In this document: positions 8,539 to 15,458 of the stretch, piece by piece | Layout of the letters: each line of letters begins with the position of its first letter | Numbering within the stretch: the first letter of the stretch is position 1 | DNA from: Myroides marinus | GTDB taxonomy: Bacteria > Bacteroidota > Bacteroidia > Flavobacteriales > Flavobacteriaceae | Direction: 5' to 3' | Length of the DNA stretch: 64,000 nucleotides | Assembly: GCF_900109075.1 (NCBI RefSeq) | Contig: NZ_FNYS01000015.1 | Span: 1-64,000, forward strand | Position numbers and translations under genes: made by a program | The notes under the pieces: generated by a model | What the model was told of the DNA's origin: nothing | Seen by the model: only the letters and a program-made list of their open reading frames with translations | Databases searched by the model: none

Positions 8539-9003
8539 GTGAGTAGTAGAGGATTATCATTAAGTCTTATTCTGTTTGCATTACTTACTTTATTCTCTTG
8601 TAAAAAGGAGATAGATACTAAAGATGTAGAAGTAGAAGCAATAGTTAAAGATACTACATCATTTAAGATGTATGAAATGTCTCCATTAGCATCTTTAATG
8701 GAGGAAATGCACGCTAAAGGACTTTTTTTAAAAGCACAAATAGAAGAGGGGAAAACTGACTTTGGTGCGTGGCCTGAGAAGCATAAGGAGATATTAACGG
8801 CTAAAATGACTGATCCTAGTGATATGGATTTGTTTTTTACTTATCAAGCAGAGGAATACTTAAGATTAGAAAAGATCTTATATGAGAACGTAGAAGGTGA
8901 TAAAAAAGAACAGTTTAATAATTTAATTAATTCTTGCTTAGAGTGTCATCAGAAGAAATGTGGTGGCCCAATACCTAGAATTAAAAAACTTTTAATTAAG
9001 TGA
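8539..9003 (+). CDS. Lipoprotein with a cytochrome c-like CxxCH motif
   Basis: This 154-residue protein starts at GTG (8539), two bases after the preceding stop. The signal peptide ends in LFSC (Cys about 21), indicating a lipid anchor. Near the C-terminus is SCLECHQKKCGGPIPRIKKL, whose CLECH (about residues 133-137) is a heme c attachment motif. The body is helical and charged, as in cytochrome c'-like or CCE-type small cytochromes. A role in periplasmic electron transfer is inferred. Its TGA stop overlaps the GTG start of mnmD (GTGA, 9000-9003). Confidence 0.65.
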   Translation: MSSRGLSLSLILFALLTLFSCKKEIDTKDVEVEAIVKDTTSFKMYEMSPLASLMEEMHAKGLFLKAQIEEGKTDFGAWPEKHKEILTAKMTDPSDMDLFFTYQAEEYLRLEKILYENVEGDKKEQFNNLINSCLECHQKKCGGPIPRIKKLLIK

Positions 9004-9665
9004 AAAGAAAAGTAATTACTACTTCAGATGGTTCCACATCTATAGAAATGGAAGAGTGGGGAGAAACCTATCACTCTATCCACGGAGCTATTCAAGAAGC
9101 TAGACATGTATACATCGAGAGAGGATTTGACAAGATAAATAAACCTGTAATCAAAGTTCTAGAAATGGGCTTTGGTACAGGTTTAAATGCTTTTTTAACC
9201 CTAGTAGAAGCTCGAAAGCAAGGTAAGAAAGTAGAGTATCACAGTATAGAAGCTTTTCCTGTTACAGAGCAGGAGAGTAGTGCACTAGATTTTAGTGCAC
9301 TATATAGTACTAAAGAAGATGAACTACTTTTTAAACAGATGCATCAATGTAGTTGGAATGAGCTAAACGAAATTACACCTAATTTTACCTTACATAAGAT
9401 TCACAGTACCTTTGAAGAAGCAGTTGTCAACCAATGTTTTTTTGACGTTGTTTACTTTGATGTCTTTGGTTATCAGTTTCAACCTGATTTATGGTCTGTC
9501 GAAATTTTTAAGAAAGTATATGATGCTTTAGATACAACTGGTGTATTGGTTACTTATGCTTGTAGAGGACCAATTAAAATAGCGATGAAAGAAGTAGGTT
9601 TTACTACTGAGAAGGTAGAAGGACCTCCAGGAAAACGAGAAATGTTAGTCGCTTATAAGCTGTAG
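9000..9665 (+). CDS. mnmD: tRNA 5-methylaminomethyl-2-thiouridine methyltransferase MnmD
   Basis: MnmD methylates the 5-aminomethyl group at the wobble uridine U34 of certain tRNAs. The N-terminal TSDGSTSIEMEEWGETYHS, the AdoMet site LEMGFGTGLNAFL (about residues 55-67) and the DVVYFDVFGYQFQPDLW block are typical of the DUF752/MnmD family. At 221 residues it is a stand-alone MnmD lacking the FAD-dependent MnmC oxidase domain of gammaproteobacteria. It starts with GTG overlapping the previous gene's stop. A modification enzyme after two envelope lipoproteins is an odd operon partner. Confidence 0.88.
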   Translation: MKRKVITTSDGSTSIEMEEWGETYHSIHGAIQEARHVYIERGFDKINKPVIKVLEMGFGTGLNAFLTLVEARKQGKKVEYHSIEAFPVTEQESSALDFSALYSTKEDELLFKQMHQCSWNELNEITPNFTLHKIHSTFEEAVVNQCFFDVVYFDVFGYQFQPDLWSVEIFKKVYDALDTTGVLVTYACRGPIKIAMKEVGFTTEKVEGPPGKREMLVAYKL

Positions 9666-9919
9666 TAGAAGTGGAGCTTCTACAGTGTTTAAAAAGATCT
9701 TAATCCGTCAGATTTATTGTTTATCAAGTAAAATGAGTTATTTATTGAAGTTTATATTACATATAATGTATGTTTATATGATTTCGAAGGTTAATTATTT
9801 GTTATTCGGTTATTAATTTTGTGTGATTAATTTTATTTTAAGGTTAACTCTGCGTATTTGTTTTTTATTTTAACACAAAGTGTGTATGTTTGTTCATAGA
9901 AAAAGAAAAAAAAGTAGTT

Positions 9920-10144
9920 ATGAATAAACGAATGATGTTTGAACACAATATACATGTTCTAAAAAATGTCAGCTTCGATTCAGTGTTGTTTTGTAAAGAA
10001 TTAAATAAAGCGATGCATACATTATTGCCTTATGATGTAGAACAATTGATAAACTGGGTAAATGAATTTTTAATAGATAAACCAGAACTCAAAGCGGATT
10101 TATCCTTATTAAATGAAGAAATATTAGAGCTTGCCTACGCTTAG
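9920..10144 (+). CDS. Small hypothetical protein
   Basis: This is 74 residues from the ATG at 9920; an in-frame TTG at 9890 would add ten residues (MFIEKEKKVV). I prefer the ATG. The protein is helical and soluble, without signal peptide or cysteine clusters, and no family is recognised. The gene is isolated, with 254 bases of AT-rich sequence upstream. A TAATTTTG at 9814-9821 may be its -7 box. It ends inside a strong terminator hairpin, which supports a real transcript. Confidence 0.6.
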   Translation: MNKRMMFEHNIHVLKNVSFDSVLFCKELNKAMHTLLPYDVEQLINWVNEFLIDKPELKADLSLLNEEILELAYA

Positions 10145-10160
10145 TGGCAAGCTTTTTTTA
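10128..10160 (+). terminator. Terminator overlapping the 3' end of the small gene
   Basis: AGCTTGCC (10128-10135) and GGCAAGCT (10146-10153) enclose the stop codon, followed by seven T. The left arm is coding sequence for the last residues. Confidence 0.85.
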
Positions 10161-10244
10161 TATCCGATATTTTAATTGCTCTTATAAAAACGGTGTTTTG
10201 AGGATTAAATACTTATTTTTACCACAGATGAAAAACTATAAGTA

Positions 10245-10640
10245 ATGAGAAGAGTAATTTTATTAATGGCTTTATCGGTAGGTATATTTATTTCTTGTAA
10301 AGATGCAAAAACAGATGAAACTAATACTACAGAAACAGAACAAACAGAAATCCCTCAAGTAGGAGAGCACGCCGAAGATATCAATAGTGTTAAGGTATTG
10401 TATGTAGCCTCTACATTAGATGAGTGTGTTGGTGCTGCTCCTAAGAAATGTCTGATGGTAAAAGAAGAAGAAGATGCTCCATGGGAGTTAATGTATCAAG
10501 ATATAGAAGGCTTTGATTACCAAGAAGGGTATGAATATAAGATTGAGGTAAAGAGAGAAGAAGTATCTAATCTTGCTGCAGATGCACCTTCTATTAAATA
10601 TGTTTTAGTGAAGGAGATTTCTAAAGAGAAAAAAGGATAG
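10245..10640 (+). CDS. DUF4377 lipoprotein
   Basis: This 131-residue protein has a signal peptide and lipobox (IFISC, Cys about 18). A Thr/Glu-rich linker follows, then one DUF4377 domain recognisable from CLMVKEEEDAPWELMYQDIE and GFDYQEGYEYKIEVKREEV. Two cysteines in the ECVGAAPKKC segment may pair. Such domains also occur at the C-terminus of META/HslJ-like stress lipoproteins; the function is unknown. The GNAT gene starts three bases after the stop, so the pair is an operon. Confidence 0.78.
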   Translation: MRRVILLMALSVGIFISCKDAKTDETNTTETEQTEIPQVGEHAEDINSVKVLYVASTLDECVGAAPKKCLMVKEEEDAPWELMYQDIEGFDYQEGYEYKIEVKREEVSNLAADAPSIKYVLVKEISKEKKG

Positions 10641-10643
10641 GTC

Positions 10644-11222
10644 ATGCAGGATGTCGTTTTAATGGATGACAAGATCATTCTTAAACCCTTAGAAGCTTAT
10701 AACTATGAGGATTTAGTTGATTATGCTATTTCTCAACCTGATATTTGGAAGTATGCTACTGTAGGATTAGAGGGAGCTGATGGAATGAAAGCATATATAG
10801 AAACAGCTTTAGCAGATAGAGCTATTGGTAAATCATATCCTTTTATTGTATTTGACAAGCAAACCGAAAAGTATGTAGGATCTACGAGATTCTATAATAT
10901 TGATCAGAAGAATAAGACACTTTGGTTAGGATATACCTGGTATGCTAAAGAAACCCAAGGAACAGGTGTAAATAAACACGCTAAATATTTATTGTTTCAA
11001 TATGCCTTTGAAGTAATGGGAATGGAACGAATAGAGTTTAGAGTAGACAATACTAATGAAAGAAGTAAAGCTGCTGTAAAAAGTATTGGATGTACGTTAG
11101 AAGGAGTATTGAGAAGTGAGATTATAATCAATACAGGAAGACGTCGTGATACTGCTGTGTTTAGTATTCTTAAAGACGAGTGGTTTAGCCATGCTAAAGA
11201 AGCTTTAGAACGCAAATTGTAA
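10644..11222 (+). CDS. GNAT-family N-acetyltransferase (RimJ/RimL-like)
   Basis: This 192-residue soluble acetyltransferase uses acetyl-CoA; the substrate is unknown. The acetyltransf_3 pattern is clear: the N-terminal LKPLEAYNYEDL, a central ETQGTGVNKHAKYLL acetyl-CoA pyrophosphate loop (about residues 110-124), and ERIEFRVDNTNERSKAAVKSIG with the conserved late Asn. It lies three bases after the DUF4377 lipoprotein gene and ends at a bidirectional terminator. Confidence 0.86.
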   Translation: MQDVVLMDDKIILKPLEAYNYEDLVDYAISQPDIWKYATVGLEGADGMKAYIETALADRAIGKSYPFIVFDKQTEKYVGSTRFYNIDQKNKTLWLGYTWYAKETQGTGVNKHAKYLLFQYAFEVMGMERIEFRVDNTNERSKAAVKSIGCTLEGVLRSEIIINTGRRRDTAVFSILKDEWFSHAKEALERKL

Positions 11223-11236
11223 TAGCCTATAAATAA

Positions 11237-11267
11237 TAAAAGACGAACTGTGAGGTTCGTCTTTTTT
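11237..11267. terminator. Bidirectional terminator
   Basis: AAAGACGAAC and GGTTCGTCTTT form the stem, followed by a T run on the plus strand. It separates the GNAT gene from the convergent AraC-type gene. Confidence 0.85.
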
Positions 11268-11271
11268 GTTG

Positions 11272-11832
11272 TTATATTTTATCTATCACTTTGCGTCTTT
11301 CTGCTCCTGTAGTTTTAAAGTGAGTAGGAGTAAGTCCGGTTACTTTCTTAAACTGTTTACTTAAGTGTGCTACACTACTGTAGTTTAGTTGATAAGTAAT
11401 CTCCTTTAGACTTAGTTCATCATACACTAGTAGCTCTTTTACCTTTTCTATCTTTAATTGAATAAAGTACTGTTCTATTGTAGTGGATTCTAATTGAGAA
11501 AATAAAAGACTAAGTGCGTGGTAATCCATTTGCATTTTATCAGCGATATAAGCAGATAAAGGAACTTGTAGATTAGCGTTATCTTTCTGTACTAGTTCTA
11601 TTAATATTGTTTTTATTTTGTCTACTGTTTTACTCTTTTGGTTGTCTAGTAGTTCAAAACCTATTTTCTGAAGTTTGCTCTCTACTTCTTTAAGTTGTGC
11701 AGAAGTTAATCCTTCTTTTATTTCGACTTCACCTAGTTCTATTTTGACAGGAGTGTATTTTGCTTCTGATAGTAGGTTGTCTACTGCCATCTTACATCTT
11801 TCACACACCATGTTTTTTATATATAGTTTCAT
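11272..11832 (-). CDS. HMA-like domain fused to AraC-type DNA-binding domain
   Basis: This is a 186-residue transcription factor. Residues 1-62 look like a heavy-metal-associated (HMA) domain, with YIKNMVCERCKMAV supplying MxCxxC. Residues about 80-180 carry the AraC helix-turn-helix pair, seen in LSLKEITYQLNYSSVAHLSKQ followed by FKKVTGLTPTHFK. The HMA portion suggests sensing of Cu(I) or a related metal, or it may have lost metal binding. No metal efflux pump or chaperone is adjacent. The 322-base upstream gap leads to the divergent NAD(P)HX repair gene. Confidence 0.78.
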   Translation of the reverse strand: MKLYIKNMVCERCKMAVDNLLSEAKYTPVKIELGEVEIKEGLTSAQLKEVESKLQKIGFELLDNQKSKTVDKIKTILIELVQKDNANLQVPLSAYIADKMQMDYHALSLLFSQLESTTIEQYFIQLKIEKVKELLVYDELSLKEITYQLNYSSVAHLSKQFKKVTGLTPTHFKTTGAERRKVIDKI

Positions 11833-12154
11833 AATATGATCTCTTATTAAAACTCAAAGATAATAAATTTATACCTAGACATCCAGATGTAATAATAGAC
11901 TTATTAATCTTAGATAATTATACAAAAGTAAGTAGCAAGTTGGCATAATGCGTATTTTGTTGTTTCTGTTTTGATGAGAATTATAGTTAATAATCCTTTT
12001 TTTGATACTTATTTTATATAATTAGTATTAGTCAAAGTGCGAATTAGTATGTTCTTTCGCAGTTATATAATTCAGTCAGTCATGGGCTTATACTATGTTT
12101 TTCAATACTTGTATTTGCTACCTTTACTCGTGATGAATAACTATAAATAACGAT
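11833..12154. other. Intergenic region between two divergent genes
   Basis: 322 bases with no gene. TACCTTTA (12119-12126) is one base off the -7 consensus for the NAD(P)HX gene. TGCGAA/TTCGCA (12038-12043 and 12056-12061) is a short inverted repeat that could be an operator. Nothing else is recognisable. Confidence 0.5.
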
Positions 12155-13660
12155 ATGAAAATTTTCACCACTGCACAAATGCAAGCATTGGATAAAGAAA
12201 CAGTATCCAATCAGTATATCTCTTCATTTAAATTAATGGAGAGAGCGACAACAAAAGTCTTTGAGAGATTACAGACAAGACATAAGTTGTATCAAACCTC
12301 GTTTGTTATTTTTTGCGGAATAGGAAATAATGGAGGGGATGGATTAACGTTAGCTAGATTGCTAAAAGAAGGAGGTGCAATGGTGAAAGTATTCTTAGTG
12401 CAAACCAAGAAATACAGCCCTGACAATGCACAAAACCAAGATCTATTAGAAGATAGAGATATCAATGTAGAGAAATTTACTACTAAGAGTAAATTAAAGG
12501 TAAAGAAAGACGACGTCATTGTCGATGCTTTATTTGGTATAGGACTACACGATCCATTAGAAGAAGAATGGCGTCCCATATTTGATTTTCTGAATGAGAC
12601 ACCTTGCTTAGAACGTATATCTATAGACATCCCTTCTGGATTATTGGCAGATGTAAGTACTCCTAAAGACGCTATCGTATTTAAAGCAGATATCGTCTAT
12701 ACATTCCAGTTACCTAAGACAGCGCTGTTATTGTCTGATGCTAAAGACTATGTAAAGGAATTAGAGATACTTGATATCGGATCAGATATTGAATGTATTG
12801 AAAATACGAAGTCGGATAGCTATTACGTAGAACAAGAGAAAGTAAAGGGACTTGTAAAATCAGGAACTAAGTTTAGTTCTAAAGATGACTTTGGGCGCGT
12901 ATTATTAATAGGCGGAAGTAAAGGTATGATAGGAGCTATGACACTAGCTGCTAAGTCCGCTATGTACACAGGTAGTGGTGTAGTGACGGCTTATGTGCCT
13001 AACTGTGGATATACTATTATGCAAACTGTAGTACCAGAGGTGATGTGTGCTACTGGTGACAATGAGAATCATATTACTACATATCCTTCTTTAGAGCATT
13101 ATAATGCTGTAGGAATAGGCTGTGGTATAGGCCTGCATAAAGAAACAGCTACTGCCTTAATCACCTTCTTAAAAGAGAACAAAGACAAAAAGTTAGTAAT
13201 AGATGCTGATGCCCTTAATATTATAAGTGAGCATAAATGCTTAGATAAAGTACCTGCAGAGAGTATCCTAACTCCTCATGAGAAAGAGTTAAAGAGATTA
13301 ATAGGAGAGTGGGATAATGACTTTGATAAAATAAGTAAAGTAAAAGCATTAGCTAAGAAACACAATATTGTATTTGTATTAAAAGGAGCTCATACAATAA
13401 CTATTGCTCCTGACGAAACTGTATATTTTAATTCATCAGGTAACTGGGGAATGGCTACTGCGGGAGCAGGAGATACGCTAACAGGTATGATCACATCGTT
13501 AGTAGGACAAGGATATACGAGTAAGGAAGCAGCTATTATAGGAGTGTATTTACACGGATTAGCAGGTGACTGTGCTATAGAAACTATACATCCACATAGT
13601 TTAATAGCATCAGATATCAGTAAACATATCAGTACCGCATACAATAGATTAGTAGATTAA
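12155..13660 (+). CDS. nnr: Bifunctional NAD(P)H-hydrate epimerase / ADP-dependent NAD(P)H-hydrate dehydratase
   Basis: This enzyme repairs hydrated NADH and NADPH (NADHX, NADPHX). The N-terminal YjeF_N epimerase domain (about residues 1-215) has FVIFCGIGNNGGDGLTLARL. The C-terminal ribokinase-like dehydratase domain (about 225-500) has LIGGSKGMIGAMTLAAKSA and the GNWGMATAGAGDTLTGMI active-site loop. The 501-residue fusion is the usual bacterial arrangement. The gene stands alone and ends at a perfect terminator palindrome. Confidence 0.93.
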   Translation: MKIFTTAQMQALDKETVSNQYISSFKLMERATTKVFERLQTRHKLYQTSFVIFCGIGNNGGDGLTLARLLKEGGAMVKVFLVQTKKYSPDNAQNQDLLEDRDINVEKFTTKSKLKVKKDDVIVDALFGIGLHDPLEEEWRPIFDFLNETPCLERISIDIPSGLLADVSTPKDAIVFKADIVYTFQLPKTALLLSDAKDYVKELEILDIGSDIECIENTKSDSYYVEQEKVKGLVKSGTKFSSKDDFGRVLLIGGSKGMIGAMTLAAKSAMYTGSGVVTAYVPNCGYTIMQTVVPEVMCATGDNENHITTYPSLEHYNAVGIGCGIGLHKETATALITFLKENKDKKLVIDADALNIISEHKCLDKVPAESILTPHEKELKRLIGEWDNDFDKISKVKALAKKHNIVFVLKGAHTITIAPDETVYFNSSGNWGMATAGAGDTLTGMITSLVGQGYTSKEAAIIGVYLHGLAGDCAIETIHPHSLIASDISKHISTAYNRLVD

Positions 13661-13676
13661 GAATTGTAATAACATA

Positions 13677-13705
13677 ATAAGGCTATCTCATTGAGATAGC
13701 CTTAT
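13677..13705. terminator. Bidirectional terminator
   Basis: ATAAGGCTATCTCA and its complement form a nearly loopless palindrome followed by T-rich sequence. It lies between the convergent nnr and GNAT genes. Confidence 0.88.
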
Positions 13706-13744
13706 GTTTTTTATTTTCTGTGATTTTGTGAGTAGTAAATAGAT

Positions 13745-14293
13745 TCACTTATTCAGTTTTGAATAAATAACAGTATCTAAGAATATCCCATTAAAGAAGA
13801 AGTTTTCTTTTAAGTGGCCTTCTTTTACAAATCCACATTTTTCTAATACCCTTCTAGAACCTACATTCTCAGGATTTACTAATGCCTCTATAGAGTGTAA
13901 TTTTATAGTTGAGAAACCATAATCTACTGCTTTAGTAAGCGCCTCTGTCATATATCCTTTTCCATTGTATTCAGGCAAAATCATATAACCTATTTCTGAT
14001 CTAAAGTGATCTAACTGAAAATGCGGATAACCAATAGTACCAATCATTTGACCACTCTCTTTTAAATAGATTCCCCAGTTAATACATTCATTGAGGTTTA
14101 TTTTATCATCTACTGCCTGTATGTGTTTTTTTGCATCGTCTAGCGTTTGCATCAGAGGCCTAGGAATATATTGCATAGCAGTAACATTAGAGCGTAGAGT
14201 ATACATTGTACTAGCCTCCATAAGAGTAATGCGTTTTAATACTAATCGCTCTGTCTCTAGCTCCGGAAATGGGATAAAGTTTATATCAAGCAT
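13745..14293 (-). CDS. GNAT-family N-acetyltransferase, tandem copy A
   Basis: This 182-residue RimJ/RimL-type acetyltransferase opens with PELETERLVLKRI. The acetyl-CoA loop region is YNGKGYMTEALTKAVDYGF and the C-terminal part is NPENVGSRRVLEKCGFVKEGH. The acceptor is unknown. It is about 60 percent identical by eye to copy B directly upstream, the similarity being strongest over the last 70 residues and extending to the ends. It starts with MLDIN, matching the MLQID start chosen for copy B. Confidence 0.85.
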   Translation of the reverse strand: MLDINFIPFPELETERLVLKRITLMEASTMYTLRSNVTAMQYIPRPLMQTLDDAKKHIQAVDDKINLNECINWGIYLKESGQMIGTIGYPHFQLDHFRSEIGYMILPEYNGKGYMTEALTKAVDYGFSTIKLHSIEALVNPENVGSRRVLEKCGFVKEGHLKENFFFNGIFLDTVIYSKLNK

Positions 14294-14345
14294 GCTTTCT
14301 GCTTTTTGTTATTTTGTTTTCTGTGAATTGAAAACAGATTGTCTA

Positions 14346-14900
14346 TTAAACTCCCTTATTCAGCTTTGAATAAATAACAGTATCCAAGAACTTTCCATTA
14401 AAGAACCAGTTCTCTTTTAAGTGTCCTTCTTTTTCAAAACCACACTTCTCTAATACCTTAATAGACCCAATGTTATCTGGATCTACTAATGCTTCTATAG
14501 AGTGTAGCTTCATAGTAGAGAACCCATAATTGACAATAGCCTGAAGAGCCTCTGTCACATAACCCTTACCATTAAACTCTGGCAATGTACTGTATCCAGC
14601 TTCTGATCTGTAATGCTCTAGTTTCATGCGATAGAAACCAATATTACCGATCATCACATTGTTTTCTTTTAAGGTGATTGCCCAATTGACACATTCTTTT
14701 TCCTCCATCCTCTTATCGATAGATTGAATATAGGTTTCTGCCTCTTCTAGTGATTGAGTTAAAGGCACAGGTATGTATTTCATTATTTCAGGGCTAGAGC
14801 GCAGTGTAAATACTGTGGGCGCATCATTTATATCTAAACGTCTAAGGATAAGTCTTTCCGTCTCTAGTACAGGAAATACAGATAAATCTATTTGTAACAT
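14346..14900 (-). CDS. GNAT-family N-acetyltransferase, tandem copy B
   Basis: This is 184 residues from the ATG at 14900. The frame extends to 14960, but the extra residues (MFLMRDRITLCIKKQQPKSN) have no counterpart in copy A, which begins MLDINFIPFPELETERL. The same motifs are present: FNGKGYVTEALQAIVNYGF and NIGSIKVLEKCGFEKEGH. It is transcribed towards copy A with 52 bases between them. The pair is a recent-to-moderate tandem duplication with diverged substrate-facing N-terminal halves. Confidence 0.85.
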   Translation of the reverse strand: MLQIDLSVFPVLETERLILRRLDINDAPTVFTLRSSPEIMKYIPVPLTQSLEEAETYIQSIDKRMEEKECVNWAITLKENNVMIGNIGFYRMKLEHYRSEAGYSTLPEFNGKGYVTEALQAIVNYGFSTMKLHSIEALVDPDNIGSIKVLEKCGFEKEGHLKENWFFNGKFLDTVIYSKLNKGV

Positions 14901-15048
14901 ATTGCTTTTTGGTTGTTGTTTTTTAATACAGAGAGTAATTCTATCTCTCATTAGAAACAAATCTAACTAAAAAAAGAACACAGAGAATAAGGAGTGAATG
15001 AGAAAGGAAAAAAGATAGACACATAATGCAATTCCGTATATCATGCCT

Positions 15049-15106
15049 TCTTAGTACACAATAGTAGGGGCGTAATACTTTACGCCCTATCCAGTATATC
15101 ATGTCT
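15049..15106. repeat. Dispersed palindromic repeat, copy 1
   Basis: It begins TTCTTAGTACACAATAG, contains the palindrome GGGCGTAATACTTTACGCCC and ends ATATCATGTC. A second copy lies exactly 300 bases downstream with a handful of substitutions. Confidence 0.75.
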
Positions 15107-15162
15107 GTTTTTTAAAATATAAAAGCACAGAATACATTCTACGTTATCTTTGATTTAGTATA

Positions 15163-15204
15163 TCAATGTAGAGACGGATTATTATCCGTGTCACGCAATA
15201 CAGA
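15163..15204. repeat. Small palindrome with GACGGAT arms
   Basis: GTAGAGACGGAT, a TATT loop and ATCCGTGTC form a hairpin. The GTAGAGACG opening resembles short extragenic palindromes seen in Bacteroidetes and cyanobacteria (from memory). Confidence 0.45.
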
Positions 15205-15226
15205 TCCACCAACAACTTCTATGGTT

Positions 15227-15317
15227 ATTGTCACCTTGACGTCAGGAAAGGTCGCATCCTATATGGATATACAGTATGGAGTTACGAGTGCGATCTCTCC
15301 TTCGTCGAGATGACAAT
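15227..15317. repeat. 91-base imperfect inverted repeat (REP-like)
   Basis: The left arm ATTGTCACCTTGACGTCAGG is mirrored on the opposite strand by ATTGTCATCTCGACGAAGG at the right end. This would fold into a long hairpin. The GTCATCTCGACGAAGGAG core resembles an interspersed repeat common in Bacteroidetes intergenic DNA. Confidence 0.6.
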
Positions 15318-15348
15318 CTTTACGGATATTGATTGTTTCTGTGTGTTT

Positions 15349-15406
15349 TCTTAGTACACAATGATAGGGGTGTAACACTTTACGCCCTATCCTGAATATC
15401 ATGTCC
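15349..15406. repeat. Dispersed palindromic repeat, copy 2
   Basis: It has the same layout as the copy at 15049-15106: TTCTTAGTACACAAT, then GTGTAACACTTTACGCCC, then ATATCATGTC. One arm of the palindrome carries C-to-T changes that keep G-U pairing in RNA. Confidence 0.75.
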
Positions 15407-15458
15407 TGTCATTACAAAAAAACGAAATCACAAAATCACGAAAAAACAAATCCCATAA

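Larger units (their letters stand above)
14901..15458. other. Repeat-rich intergenic region
   Basis: No gene is supported here. The stretch holds two copies of a palindromic repeat 300 bases apart, a separate GACGGAT palindrome and a long imperfect inverted repeat (listed separately). It looks like accumulated small dispersed repeats. Confidence 0.6.

Noticed and set aside
9661-9690. Short hairpin (TAGAAG/CTTCTA) after mnmD
   Set aside because: The stem is weak and has no T run, so I do not call it a terminator.
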